From Maridesulfovibrio hydrothermalis AM13 = DSM 14728 (GTDB taxonomy: Bacteria; Desulfobacterota; Desulfovibrionia; Desulfovibrionales; Desulfovibrionaceae): a stretch of 64,000 nucleotides of DNA. The notes under the pieces are model-generated. The model had not been told where the DNA came from, ran no database searches, and saw nothing but the letters and a program-made list of their open reading frames with translations. Below, piece after piece: positions 54,055 through 62,723 of this stretch; position 1 is the first letter of the stretch; each line of letters starts with the position of its first letter. The translations under genes and the position numbers were made by a program. The stretch spans positions 3,567,370 to 3,631,369 of the forward strand of contig NC_020055.1 in the NCBI RefSeq assembly GCF_000331025.1, given 5' to 3'.

Positions 54055-54483
54055 GAATGTGTGTCCTTATAAATTTTAGTTTATAATTATCCAAACCAAC
54101 TCACTGGTATCGAAAATTGATCTCAATTTCAATACTTATATAGCGGTCAGACTGCTTCTTTTAATTACAGCTAAACATTACCATAAGTTACAATAATCAT
54201 TTAAAATTACGGGCATGAATTTACAACATAGCCCGAATATATTCATACTTGTACCTGCCCGCCGAAATAAACAGGAGAATGCGCTCTCACAAAAAAAAGT
54301 ACACTGCTTAACGGAGCGGTTACTCTCATAAACAAGTGTACAGTCAACTGCGGCAGGACGGATTTAATAGCGGGATATCTGGCTCGAACGAACCGGATAT
54401 CCCGCATTTTAATTTTCTGAACTACATTTAATGGAGTTACTTCGCAGTATCCCCGTTAAAAGATTATGGAATTCCTACGCAAC
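54055..54483. other. Spacer with hairpins downstream of the M20 operon
   Basis: 429 bases between two minus-strand genes. It holds the hairpin at 54370-54405 and a weaker one near 54299-54346 (GTACACT with AGTGTAC). It must include the promoter of the DUF4198 gene, but I see no clear box. Confidence 0.5.
54370..54405. terminator. Terminator-like hairpin after the M20 amidohydrolase gene
   Basis: GCGGGATATCTGG pairs with CCGGATATCCCGC (one G-T pair) around a 10-base loop. On the minus strand it lies downstream of the amidohydrolase stop. The flank on that strand (TATTAAAT) is only moderately T-rich. Confidence 0.65.
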
Positions 54484-55629
54484 CTACAAAAGCTCATCAA
54501 TCACAGCGATAAAAAAACTTGCCGCGATGGGCATGATATCATCGTTGAAATCAAACTTGCTGTTATGCAACGGCGCAGAATCCAGACCATTTCCGATCCA
54601 GACATAGCAGCCTCTGGTGTGCTTCATAAAGAAAGCATAATCCTCAGCAGCCATAGATGATTCCATATCGGTGACTACGTTTTCAAGACCTACAACCTTT
54701 TGGGCTGCTTTGATCGCAACTTCAGGAGTAGAATTCACCAGCACTGGATGCTTACGTATGTAATCAAGTTCAGCCTCGACACCATAAATAGTGGCCGCTC
54801 CCTTGACTACCTGCGCGACGGATTCTTCAATTAAATCCTGCACATCTTCGTTACAGGTTCTTACATTACCCTGAAGCATAACGTTATCTGGGATACCGTT
54901 ACGCAGGCTTCCGCCATGCACCTGAGTGATAGAAAGCACTCCGCGTTCATGAGAAGGAATCTTGCGGGCAACGATGGTCTGCAAACCTTTGATAATATCG
55001 GCTACCGCGGCAAAAGGCTCATTGCAAACATGCGGCATGGAGGCATGACCGCTTTTGCCTGTGACATGCACTTCAAAACGGTCTTCAGAAGCCATACACG
55101 CACCGTTGTGAACAGCGATCTTGCCGGACGCAAGACCGGGCCAGCCGTGAAAACCAAACAGGTAATCCACTTTGTACTTGTCAAAAAAACCATCTTCGAT
55201 AACACGCAGCGCCCCTTCATAGCCTTCTTCACCGGACTGAAAAAGAAGCAGCACTGTACCATTGAAATCACGGTTTTTGGCAAGGTATGCAGCAAGCGCA
55301 ATAAGCGACGTACAATGTCCGTCGTGACCGCAGGCATGCATACGCCCTTCGAACTGAGATTTGTATGCGAAATCATTTTCCTCGCTCATCTCTAGCGCGT
55401 CCATATCGACACGAAAAGCCACGGTGGTATCCCCTGCATTGCCTTTAATTTCGGCAACAAGAGAATTTACACCGATATCTTTATAAGGAATGGAGTACTC
55501 ATCAAGCTTGGATTTGACCAGCTTAACGGTATTTACAGTCTCCAGACCGATCTCAGGGTTCTGATGAATCTGATGGCGGATAGCCTTGAATTCATCAAGA
55601 AGTGCAACCACTTCAGAATTCAATCCCAT
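54484..55629 (-). CDS. M20 family amidohydrolase (hippurate/N-acyl amino acid hydrolase type)
   Basis: 381 residues. Metal-binding and catalytic motifs of the M20D group are present: HACGHDGH at 98-105, LFQSGEEGYEGA with the catalytic Glu pair, and LFGFHGWPGLASG. It would hydrolyse an amide bond in an N-acyl amino acid or similar compound. It abuts the transporter gene at 55630 with GGGAG overlapping that gene's last codons, so it is part of the same operon with the two membrane genes and the regulator. Confidence 0.9.
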   Translation of the reverse strand: MGLNSEVVALLDEFKAIRHQIHQNPEIGLETVNTVKLVKSKLDEYSIPYKDIGVNSLVAEIKGNAGDTTVAFRVDMDALEMSEENDFAYKSQFEGRMHACGHDGHCTSLIALAAYLAKNRDFNGTVLLLFQSGEEGYEGALRVIEDGFFDKYKVDYLFGFHGWPGLASGKIAVHNGACMASEDRFEVHVTGKSGHASMPHVCNEPFAAVADIIKGLQTIVARKIPSHERGVLSITQVHGGSLRNGIPDNVMLQGNVRTCNEDVQDLIEESVAQVVKGAATIYGVEAELDYIRKHPVLVNSTPEVAIKAAQKVVGLENVVTDMESSMAAEDYAFFMKHTRGCYVWIGNGLDSAPLHNSKFDFNDDIMPIAASFFIAVIDELL

Positions 55630-56088
55630 CTAGATGTCTCCCATAAATTTAAGTACACCTTGCGCAATTGCCGCAGATGCGATGTAGGTAGAGACCATTA
55701 CAAAAAGACTGACGAGAACGATACGCCATCCGCTCTTCTTGAAGGTATCCAGATCCTTACCGATAGCAACACCGGCATAAGCCAAAATAGGTGTTGTGAG
55801 AGCAAGAAAATGAACCTTGGCAACGTATGCGTTCACTGTTTCAGCCAACGGAAACGCAGGAACGGTCACAATCACACCATAGGTGATAACAAAAAGAACA
55901 GAAGGAATCTTTTTGAATACGAACATATTGGTGGCAACCCCTGCTACACAGAGCAGAAGCAGAATTCCCATTCCGGGCAGAGCTTCAACCATATTGTTAT
56001 TGAAGCCAGCCTGATTTCCGATAAGAACCATAATGCTCACTATCACGAGCACTACAAATGATTCAATAAGTGTTTGCTGCTTAGTCAT
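55630..56088 (-). CDS. Small membrane subunit of a DUF3100-associated transporter
   Basis: 152 residues, five hydrophobic segments, no soluble domain. It follows the DUF3100 gene with a one-base TAATG overlap and precedes the amidohydrolase with zero spacing. The pattern resembles a two-part secondary transporter; segments such as HFLALTTPILAYAGVAIGKD are conserved in appearance. I cannot name a family with confidence. Likely inner-membrane and co-translated with its neighbour. Confidence 0.7.
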   Translation of the reverse strand: MTKQQTLIESFVVLVIVSIMVLIGNQAGFNNNMVEALPGMGILLLLCVAGVATNMFVFKKIPSVLFVITYGVIVTVPAFPLAETVNAYVAKVHFLALTTPILAYAGVAIGKDLDTFKKSGWRIVLVSLFVMVSTYIASAAIAQGVLKFMGDI

Positions 56089-56888
56089 TATAAGGCCTCC
56101 GGACTTGTCTTGAATTTTAACTTGTAAAGGTATGCATAAAGTTTGTTGGATATGGGCAGAGCAATGATCAGGGACATGTAAACGCCGTCAATACCGGACA
56201 AAGTGTTACTTGCCACACCGAATGCCTGAATCTGTTCAGCCATTGCAGGATATGCAGCACTGAGACTACCAACAGCCGCGGTCATCATACTAGCACTGCC
56301 TACACCGGAAGCCATTGCCAGCGCATAGGGATGGAAGACTTCAAAAGCTGCCAGAAAAGAAGCCATAAGTCCGAAAAAGATAGTACCGAAAACGGTTCCG
56401 CAAATGTAAACGCCCATTACACCGCGCCCTTCGGCAGAATCAAGACCGTAGATATCGCCGATCAGAGCAACGTTTGGCTCACGGGCAATTGAGTGGGCAG
56501 CTCCTACAGCTTCACGCTTGAGGCCAAGATACATTGCGATGGGAATACCTACAAATAATGTCGCGATATTACCAAATTCTTGAAGAATCAGAGCAGGTCC
56601 GGCTTTGAGAATGTCATAGAATTTAGGACCGACCAAGGTTCCGTATCTCGCCATAAGCAGCAGTAAAGTCAGACCGACAAGAGTACTGGCCTGAACCATT
56701 TCCTTCTCTTTAATGACCTTAAGGAACTTAGGCCCCAGAAAAATACCCATGAACATAGCATAAAGCATAGGCAGCAGCACCAGCTTGCCCGGCCCCACAT
56801 TAAAAGTTACGATTCCGATAAGCTCAGAGACAACAACCAGCCCCAAAACGACCAGATGAAGTTTCACGTTCTTCACAGCATCATTCAT
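56088..56888 (-). CDS. DUF3100-type membrane transporter subunit
   Basis: 266 residues with about seven membrane segments (GKLVLLPMLYAMFMGIFLGP; GVGSASMMTAAVGSLSAAYP). The layout matches the DUF3100 family of uncharacterised inner-membrane proteins. In this operon it most likely imports the substrate of the M20 amidohydrolase. CGGAG lies 7 bases before the ATG. The operator-like repeat at 57026-57048 is 138 bases upstream. Confidence 0.75.
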   Translation of the reverse strand: MNDAVKNVKLHLVVLGLVVVSELIGIVTFNVGPGKLVLLPMLYAMFMGIFLGPKFLKVIKEKEMVQASTLVGLTLLLLMARYGTLVGPKFYDILKAGPALILQEFGNIATLFVGIPIAMYLGLKREAVGAAHSIAREPNVALIGDIYGLDSAEGRGVMGVYICGTVFGTIFFGLMASFLAAFEVFHPYALAMASGVGSASMMTAAVGSLSAAYPAMAEQIQAFGVASNTLSGIDGVYMSLIIALPISNKLYAYLYKLKFKTSPEAL

Positions 56889-57025
56889 TTTTCACTCCGA
56901 TTTTTGACCGCCCTTAAACAACGGCCGGCCACATTAAAAGTTACACAGTCCACACGAGGACAATTCCACACCATTCCCCTGTCGCCTGCCCTTACACAGT
57001 GCAAAAAGGATCATAAACACAATTA

Positions 57026-57048
57026 CGGACACGACATAAATATGTCCG
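57026..57048. promoter_or_regulatory. Nested inverted repeat upstream of the DUF3100/M20 operon
   Basis: CGGACA and TGTCCG flank the inner palindrome GACATA-AA-TATGTC. It sits in the 187-base spacer between the regulator and the transporter genes and may be an operator or a weak hairpin. Confidence 0.45.
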
Positions 57049-57075
57049 AAAATACCCCAAAAAAAGTTGCGACTC

Positions 57076-58359
57076 TTAAATCAATATGCGCACCATCTTC
57101 TTAGGCCTGCCCACTTGATGGGCAACCTCCTTTCCATTAACTTCAGCATGGCCGCTATCAAGAAATTTTTTAAGCACCCGTCTTGCACTGCGTTCCCCTA
57201 TTCCAAGACAAGCCGCAAGGTCGGAGGTATCAAAAGTATCTTTTTGAGTTTTGTTCATAAGCGATTTTATTTTATCTAAATAACTTGGGCTGATACCAAT
57301 CTTCTTGGATACTTCAAGCAAATGAGCATCAACAACATGAGTCTTATATTCCAGCTCACAATCTTCACCGATAGGGCCGCGAATCTGTTGACCATCCACG
57401 ACAAAAAGACCGCCTTTAGGCAGCCTTGAAGCATTATCCAAAGCTTTACGAGCTGACTTTTCAGCCTCAAAAGCGGTAGAACCTATCCCTATGCCGGATG
57501 AAAAAATGATATTACGTTCCCGGCCCCAGATAAGCAGCTGCATAAAATGCTCGCGGTGCAATTCACTTTCAATCAGCCCACGGGTGGAGAAAATGACATG
57601 CTCTTCGGTGCCGAAATTAAACAGACTGCCTTGAATAGCCCGTACATATTCAAGAAGTTCAAGGTAGAAAACCCCGCCATTCTTCATATCATCATATTGA
57701 TTGATGGAACTGCGGGTGATGGATTTTAAACGGATAAGCTGGATAGCTATTCCGGCAGAACGGAGACTGCGGGTATTAACACGCCCGACCAAACGGCTGA
57801 GCGAATCCCGAATCTGCAAAGTACTGGCGTAAAGTCTGAAAACAGGAAGCCCCAGTTTTTTAAGCTCCTGATAAACAAACCCGAAGCCGGTGGCGATGGC
57901 CTCAACTTTTCCGGCTCCGTAAAGCTCCACATGACGATCGAAATAATCTTGTTCACCATGATGCAGTGCAAAAGGCATGGAATGAATCTTCTCAAACTCC
58001 ACACCGAATTCTTTAACCACTTCCACCAGAATATCTTCACTGACCACGTCAATGCTGACCTTGCCGGACATAATCCCTTCACGGTACATTTCAGACAAAA
58101 CCCTAAGCAGGCTGTAACCGCCACGCGGTATATGCTCATAAGGTTTGGTTACCGAACCACGAGCCTTAGCCCCTTCCTGCACCGCAATTCCGGTAAAAAG
58201 AGTCCCTTGAGTTTCCCGCTGGCATTGATCAAGTACCTGCCACGAATCTTCGGCCCGTTCACGTACATAGGTAATCAGCTTAACATCAGGGCAGCAGCGA
58301 CCGACAACGTCTTCTACGAGCTTGATAGAGTCGGAAGGGCCGATGCAACCAATTTTCAT
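57076..58359 (-). CDS. Transcriptional regulator with PrpR-like sensor, cyclase-like and HTH regions
   Basis: 427 residues, soluble. The N-terminal ~190 residues resemble a sensor of the PrpR_N/periplasmic-binding type (IGCIGPSDSIKLVEDVVG). A central segment, FSSGIGIGSTAFEAEKSARK, looks like the degenerate nucleotide-cyclase fold seen in several HTH regulators. The C-terminus is a winged or simple HTH (FDTSDLAACLGIGERSARRV; DSGHAEVNGKEVAHQVGRPK). It is the first gene of the DUF3100/M20 group and probably controls it. The family name is uncertain. Confidence 0.75.
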   Translation of the reverse strand: MKIGCIGPSDSIKLVEDVVGRCCPDVKLITYVRERAEDSWQVLDQCQRETQGTLFTGIAVQEGAKARGSVTKPYEHIPRGGYSLLRVLSEMYREGIMSGKVSIDVVSEDILVEVVKEFGVEFEKIHSMPFALHHGEQDYFDRHVELYGAGKVEAIATGFGFVYQELKKLGLPVFRLYASTLQIRDSLSRLVGRVNTRSLRSAGIAIQLIRLKSITRSSINQYDDMKNGGVFYLELLEYVRAIQGSLFNFGTEEHVIFSTRGLIESELHREHFMQLLIWGRERNIIFSSGIGIGSTAFEAEKSARKALDNASRLPKGGLFVVDGQQIRGPIGEDCELEYKTHVVDAHLLEVSKKIGISPSYLDKIKSLMNKTQKDTFDTSDLAACLGIGERSARRVLKKFLDSGHAEVNGKEVAHQVGRPKKMVRILI

Positions 58360-58417
58360 AAAAACCGCCCGGGAAATTAGTAATTAATGAATTAAGCAAT
58401 TACGTTTTGCGCAACAA

Positions 58418-58427
58418 TTTTAGCAAA
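58418..58427 (-). repeat. TTTGCTAAA motif copy 1
   Basis: TTTTAGCAAA, the complement of TTTGCTAAAA. One of three copies in the 346-base regulator leader. Confidence 0.55.
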
Positions 58428-58442
58428 TCACATTTCGGCAAT

Positions 58443-58456
58443 GTCACTAATGTGAC
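58443..58456. promoter_or_regulatory. GTCAC-TAAT-GTGAC palindrome
   Basis: Perfect 5-base arms around TAAT, 84 bases before the regulator start. It could bind a dimeric factor such as a Crp/Fnr-type protein. Confidence 0.45.
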
Positions 58457-58584
58457 CGGAATTAAGATAATTTTGCACCGATAAAAACAGTATGTCAAGG
58501 GGGAGCAAAAAAAGGCAAGACCGGGAAGGCAGTTATTTCGGGCAATACGATCAATTGCAAACCAAAGAGCAACAATAAATGCTG

Positions 58585-58594
58585 TTTGCTAAAA
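58585..58594 (+). repeat. TTTGCTAAA motif copy 2
   Basis: TTTGCTAAAA, 30 bases before copy 3 in the same orientation. Confidence 0.55.
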
Positions 58595-58614
58595 ATAAAT
58601 TCTCACAAATTGCG

Positions 58615-58624
58615 TTTTGCTAAA
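58615..58624 (+). repeat. TTTGCTAAA motif copy 3
   Basis: TTTTGCTAAA, exactly 30 or so bases (about three helical turns) from copy 2, suggesting binding on one DNA face. Confidence 0.55.
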
Positions 58625-58705
58625 TTTATCACTTAATTCAATCAGACCTGCTCCAAATCAAATAAGTGTGAGTACTCCGTGCTCCAACAAAATTTAAAAA
58701 GGATG

Positions 58706-59530
58706 TTATCCATCTACGCGTTTAATAACATCCATAAGTTTTTTGATATCATTTGCAGTAGGAATATAGCCCCTTCTGAAAGCAGGAGCATAGGCTCTGC
58801 CCCGAAGATGATCCTGCGCCCACCGGCGAATCACAGGCTGAAAGAAAGCGGGATTATTAAGTACAATACAGGCTTTGGCCGGACCGTCATCTTTAACAGC
58901 CTGATGAGAAAAATTGCTGTCATGGATTTCATAAGTATACAATACCTTAGCAATGCGACTGGCTTTTGCTCCGGCCATGATACATTGAATCCAGAAATCC
59001 CAGTCTTCATATGTGGTATTGTCTTTGTAGCGAACACCAGCATCCCATATTTCCCGACGAAAAACCGCAGCCGGAGGAATCGGATTCTGGGTCCGCAGAT
59101 AGAGAGGCTTAAAATCAGGAAGGATAAACTCTGTTACAGTATCCGGTTTTCTTTCCAGATAGTCAGTATAAACAAGTGAAATTTCAGGATTAAGCTCAAG
59201 GAAGTCAATACAGGTTGAGAGATAAGCCGGATGCAAAGAATCATCAGGATCAAAACAAACCAGATATTGCCCCTTAGCCCGCTCAAGGCCATGATTCCGG
59301 ACCAAACCGGGCTTACCGCTTCTGGGCGGAGTCAGAATTTCAAAACAGGCACAATTGATTTTTCCGGCCCACTTTTGCGCCTGTTCAATCGAATTGTCAC
59401 TGCTGCCATCATCTACGAAGAGAATCTCCACATCATCCAACCGCAAAGTCTGAGCTGCAATAGATCCGAAAAAACGGTCCGCAAAATGTCCGTAGTTATA
59501 ATTAGGAATTATTATGGAAAGTAAGGTCAT
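58706..59530 (-). CDS. Family 2 glycosyltransferase
   Basis: 274 residues, GT-A fold: IIIPNYNYGHFADRFFGSIA, VEILFVDDGSSDNS, GLVRNHGLERAKGQYLVCFD with the metal-binding DPDD (DxD) motif, and a Trp-rich acceptor region (TTYEDWDFWIQCI). It transfers a sugar from a nucleotide donor, probably for surface polysaccharide or protein glycosylation. No other polysaccharide gene is adjacent. Confidence 0.9.
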   Translation of the reverse strand: MTLLSIIIPNYNYGHFADRFFGSIAAQTLRLDDVEILFVDDGSSDNSIEQAQKWAGKINCACFEILTPPRSGKPGLVRNHGLERAKGQYLVCFDPDDSLHPAYLSTCIDFLELNPEISLVYTDYLERKPDTVTEFILPDFKPLYLRTQNPIPPAAVFRREIWDAGVRYKDNTTYEDWDFWIQCIMAGAKASRIAKVLYTYEIHDSNFSHQAVKDDGPAKACIVLNNPAFFQPVIRRWAQDHLRGRAYAPAFRRGYIPTANDIKKLMDVIKRVDG

Positions 59531-59581
59531 ACTTTATTCGCAACGAATAACCCTTAAATTCATTGTTACTAAGATAAACAC

Positions 59582-60130
59582 CTAATTAGTGTTTTCAGAG
59601 TCAGCTTCTACTTCCTCTCTGGCTTCAGAAACGAGATCCTTCTTACCTTGCGCCCCATATACAAAGACTCCGACAAGAGAAGCTAAAGCACCGCCTGTCA
59701 AAAGAGTTCCGGCAATGGAATACCCTTTTAGGATACACCACACACCGCCTACAATAATCGCCAGAGAAACAATCAAGCCAAAAACCAAGCCAACCAACTG
59801 AAGATTGTTTTCTGAACGTATAGCATACTTTTCCATTTCTTGACGATGCTTAGACTGTCGTTCCGTCATAGACAAAATTCTATCCGCAGCTCCGGGCAAC
59901 GCCTGTTCATAAGCCTTAAAAGTCTCGGGATCAGGAATAGGGCCTTGAAAATGAATCTGCTTTGATGCAACACTGCGCAATTCCATTCTAAGTTCAGGAG
60001 TAACATTTTTAAGCAACTCGCGAACATCTAGCGGAGGCGAAGTCTGATCAGCAGAAAGCGCGCTAGACTCAGCCAAGTCTTCACCTTCTTCGCCCTCTAC
60101 AGGAAGATCAAATTTAGATTCACTAACCAT
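59582..60130 (-). CDS. DUF2335 membrane protein
   Basis: 182 residues from the ATG at 60130 (GGGAAAG 4 bases upstream). An acidic N-terminal region leads to the DUF2335 core: HFQGPIPDPETFKAYEQALP, GAADRILSMTERQSKHR, then two membrane segments (GLVFGLIVSLAIIVGGVW; SIAGTLLTGGALASLVGVFV) and a charged tail. The family is membrane-bound and uncharacterised. The start overlaps the end of the gene upstream by 8 bases. Confidence 0.85.
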   Translation of the reverse strand: MVSESKFDLPVEGEEGEDLAESSALSADQTSPPLDVRELLKNVTPELRMELRSVASKQIHFQGPIPDPETFKAYEQALPGAADRILSMTERQSKHRQEMEKYAIRSENNLQLVGLVFGLIVSLAIIVGGVWCILKGYSIAGTLLTGGALASLVGVFVYGAQGKKDLVSEAREEVEADSENTN

Positions 60131-60359
60131 TATCTTTCCCAAACTTACTCATAGCTTTAGTCAAATCATTTCCAACAACAGCCCAGTCACTGGATATCGA
60201 TTCTGTATCTATCGTTGCTGATTTCTCAGTCAAATATACACGTCTACTCTTAAAGCTGTACAACCCTGAAAGATCAAACATTGTTCCAGCTCCACGAAGT
60301 AAAAAACGAATACGACTTTTGTTTTTTGAAAAACACTCACGATGACGCAGTGATTCCAT
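60123..60359 (-). CDS. Small protein upstream of and coupled to the DUF2335 gene
   Basis: 78 residues from the ATG at 60359 (GGGG 9 bases upstream; a further in-frame ATG at 60374 lacks a site). Basic N-terminal half, acidic C-terminal half, no membrane segment, no known family. Its last 8 bases overlap the DUF2335 start, giving translational coupling and suggesting a partner or regulator. Conservation would confirm that it is real. Confidence 0.55.
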   Translation of the reverse strand: MESLRHRECFSKNKSRIRFLLRGAGTMFDLSGLYSFKSRRVYLTEKSATIDTESISSDWAVVGNDLTKAMSKFGKDNG

Positions 60360-60548
60360 TTTTTGTATCCCCATGCTTTATTAAAAAACAACTGACCACA
60401 CTCCCAAACCAGAGAGCATAAATATCCTGTATTAGATAACATCTTCAATACGGTAGATGCTAATTTTAGTAAATACTAAACCCATCAATCTCCGAAATCG
60501 TTTACAGCTTATGTTCTATAAAGGCATTCTAAATCACTCTTTTCCAAC

Positions 60549-61667
60549 CTACCCACCAAATAATTCAATATACTTGCCATACCCCTTTTCTTCCAGTTCT
60601 TCCTTGGGGATGAACCGCAGGGATGCGGAATTTATACAATAACGGAGTCCGGCAGGTTGCGGCCCATCGTCAAAAACATGCCCGAGGTGTGAGTCGGCAT
60701 TCTTTGAGCGGACCTCGACTCTGCGCATAAAAAAAGAGCTGTCTTCCTTTTCGATCACGTTATCCCTGTCAATAGGGACGGTAAAGCTGGGCCATCCCGT
60801 TCCGGAGTCAAACTTATCTTTTGAACTGAAAAGCGGCTCACCTGAAACAACATCTACGTATATCCCTGCCCGATGATTATCCCATAATTCGTTATTGAAA
60901 GCCGGTTCAGTACCACCCTCTCTGACTACCTTGAACTGAAGAGGTGTCAAAATCTTACGCAACTCGGCATCATCGGGGCGAACATACCTTTTTCCTTCTG
61001 ATACAGGCTCGGAAAGAGAAACTTCAGGCTTCACAGCATCACCCCAGTGATCCTCTATAAAAGCATCTCGACCGGACATATAGCGATACCAATTATATCT
61101 AACAGGGTTCTTTCTGTAGTAGTCCTGATGATAATCCTCAGCCTTGAAAAACTCCTTGAACGGAATAATCTTCGTCGCTATCGGCTTAACAAAAACACCA
61201 GACGCGCTTAACTCAGCCAGTGCCTTTTCTGCCTGCTCCTTTTGCTTATCATCATGATAGAAAATGGCAGAAGTATATTGTATACCACGATCATTAAACG
61301 ACCCTGCCGGATCAGTCGGATCATGATGCTTCAGAAAAACATCAAGCACCTGCGCATAACTGATCAACTGAGGATCATAATGAACCTGCACAACTTCGAG
61401 GTGTCCTGTAGTTCCGGTACTAACCTGCTCGTATGTGGGATTATCAACATCCCCTCCGGCATATCCGGATACAACTTCAATAATTCCGTCAACCTTTTCC
61501 AGATCTGACTCAACGCACCAGAAACAGCCTCCGGCCAGCGTTGCTATGGATATCTTTTTTTTCTTATTCATTTCGTTTTCTCCGCCTGTTCCCGACTCAG
61601 CAAAAACAAAACCAACCCCAAGCACCAACAGACTTATAAAGATAACCCAGCCTATTCTGCCTTGCAT
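60549..61667 (-). CDS. msrAB: Exported fused methionine sulfoxide reductase MsrA-MsrB
   Basis: 372 residues from the ATG at 61667, preferred because GGGGAGGGGAG lies just upstream (a GTG at 61682 is 5 codons earlier). An N-terminal hydrophobic segment ([17 protein letters not shown]) directs export. MsrA follows with the catalytic GCFWC (Cys48 by this start) and the C-terminal [12 protein letters not shown]. MsrB ends the protein with [18 protein letters not shown] and the catalytic [13 protein letters not shown]. It repairs S- and R-sulfoxides of periplasmic proteins, defending an anaerobe against oxygen exposure. Its promoter and a palindrome lie immediately upstream. Confidence 0.93.
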   Translation of the reverse strand: MQGRIGWVIFISLLVLGVGFVFAESGTGGENEMNKKKKISIATLAGGCFWCVESDLEKVDGIIEVVSGYAGGDVDNPTYEQVSTGTTGHLEVVQVHYDPQLISYAQVLDVFLKHHDPTDPAGSFNDRGIQYTSAIFYHDDKQKEQAEKALAELSASGVFVKPIATKIIPFKEFFKAEDYHQDYYRKNPVRYNWYRYMSGRDAFIEDHWGDAVKPEVSLSEPVSEGKRYVRPDDAELRKILTPLQFKVVREGGTEPAFNNELWDNHRAGIYVDVVSGEPLFSSKDKFDSGTGWPSFTVPIDRDNVIEKEDSSFFMRRVEVRSKNADSHLGHVFDDGPQPAGLRYCINSASLRFIPKEELEEKGYGKYIELFGG

Positions 61668-61686
61668 TACTCCCCTCCCCACTTAC

Positions 61687-61701
61687 TAGTAACAGTTACT
61701 A
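61687..61701. promoter_or_regulatory. Palindrome TAGTAAC-A-GTTACTA at the msrAB promoter
   Basis: A perfect 7-bp inverted repeat around one base, between the msrAB -10 and its start codon. The position suits a repressor operator. Confidence 0.6.
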
Positions 61702-61703
61702 TA

Positions 61704-61731
61704 AAGATAGAAGCTAACCAAATTATGTCAA
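61704..61731 (-). promoter_or_regulatory. Promoter of msrAB
   Basis: On the minus strand TTGACA (61731-61726) and TATCTT (61709-61704) are spaced by 16 bases, 37 bases before the chosen start codon. Confidence 0.65.
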
Positions 61732-61738
61732 CAAAAAA

Positions 61739-61768
61739 AGGTATGCCTTCTGGTGAAAAGGCATACCT
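61739..61768 (-). terminator. Terminator after the VanX-type dipeptidase gene
   Basis: AGGTATGCCTT pairs with AAGGCATACCT, perfect 11-bp stem; on the minus strand it is followed by a T-run and then directly by the msrAB -35. Confidence 0.85.
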
Positions 61769-61811
61769 GCAAACAAGTCAGATATGGAAATAATACCGTC
61801 CGGCAGTAAAT

Positions 61812-62513
61812 TTATTGCACTGGAAAATCGAAATAAGTTTCCGGATAAGGTTCATTACGCAAAGTGAAGTGCCACCATTCCTCTTTTAATCCTTTAAATC
61901 CGTTAGCAATCATGATTTGGCGCAGCAAAGCCCTGTTTGCCCTCACTTGTGCCGGAAGTTTTGTATTATGCGGCCACGACCGAGGCCCGAAAAAATCAAA
62001 AGGTGTTCCCATATCAAGTTCTTTTCCCGTATGCAGACTGATAATAGTCAGGTCGATAGTTGAACCGCGTGAATGGCCTGACTTGGCCGCAATATAACCA
62101 TCCCGAAAAAGATTCTTCTTTTCAACATCAGGGTAAAATACGCTTTTCATCCGGATATCAGATAAATTTTCAGCCCAGCGAACAAAATGATGCACCGCCC
62201 GCTGCGGTCTATAGCCGTCAAAAAACTTCAATCCCAGCCCAAATGGCGCAAGCTCCTTCTGTACCTCTGCCAGAGCCTTGGCTGCGACTACTGTCAAAAC
62301 TACCTTCGGCGCATTGTAACCGTTAATCCTTTCGCCAACAAAATTGTTTTCGCTGTAATAACGGGCATCGAAAGCAGCATCAGGCACAACCTCATCCAGA
62401 TAACAAAAATTATCATGCAGACTTTTAGATTCAGCAACCGGCGCAGTTAAACTCAAAATAAGCAATGCTACAATCATGATACACAAGCGAATATAATTTG
62501 CTTTAATAATCAT
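61812..62513 (-). CDS. D-alanyl-D-alanine dipeptidase (VanX/DdpX type), exported
   Basis: 233 residues from the ATG at 62513, chosen because AAGGAG lies 6 bases upstream; two in-frame Met upstream (62519, 62576) do not fit. A signal peptide or TM (LCIMIVALLILSLTAPVAES) is followed by the peptidase: DGYRPQRAVHHF, the zinc-binding SGHSRGSTIDLT (His and Asp), and EEWWHFTLRNEPY with the catalytic Glu and third zinc ligand His. It cleaves D-Ala-D-Ala in the periplasm, so it probably recycles cell wall rather than giving glycopeptide resistance. Confidence 0.9.
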   Translation of the reverse strand: MIIKANYIRLCIMIVALLILSLTAPVAESKSLHDNFCYLDEVVPDAAFDARYYSENNFVGERINGYNAPKVVLTVVAAKALAEVQKELAPFGLGLKFFDGYRPQRAVHHFVRWAENLSDIRMKSVFYPDVEKKNLFRDGYIAAKSGHSRGSTIDLTIISLHTGKELDMGTPFDFFGPRSWPHNTKLPAQVRANRALLRQIMIANGFKGLKEEWWHFTLRNEPYPETYFDFPVQ

Positions 62514-62723
62514 CTGCATCTCCTTAATGTGATTTATAAAAGATACTTCTAAATTAAAAACATTAAATCCTTTCAAAATATATCAGTATTTCTTTCCTGC
62601 TAAATAGTGAACGATAAAAATCATTGCCCCGTACCAAGAAGACGTATATATCTAGGGCAAAATACATCTCCGACAATGATATAAATCAATATACCCTGCA
62701 AAGCTGGTCTACATAATAAAAAT

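Larger units (their letters stand above)
58360..58705. other. Regulatory spacer upstream of the regulator gene
   Basis: 346 bases, convergent on no other gene: the upstream neighbour at 58706 is on the same strand and ends here. It contains three TTTGCTAAA copies and the GTCAC-TAAT-GTGAC palindrome, listed separately. Confidence 0.6.

Noticed and set aside
54370-54405. GGCTCGAACGAACC looked like a tRNA T-arm
   Set aside because: The surrounding bases form a simple terminator-like hairpin; no acceptor stem, anticodon arm or CCA end can be folded.
61812-62513. VanX-like gene as glycopeptide resistance
   Set aside because: There is no vanH, vanA or vanRS neighbour and the protein carries an export signal, so wall recycling is more likely.
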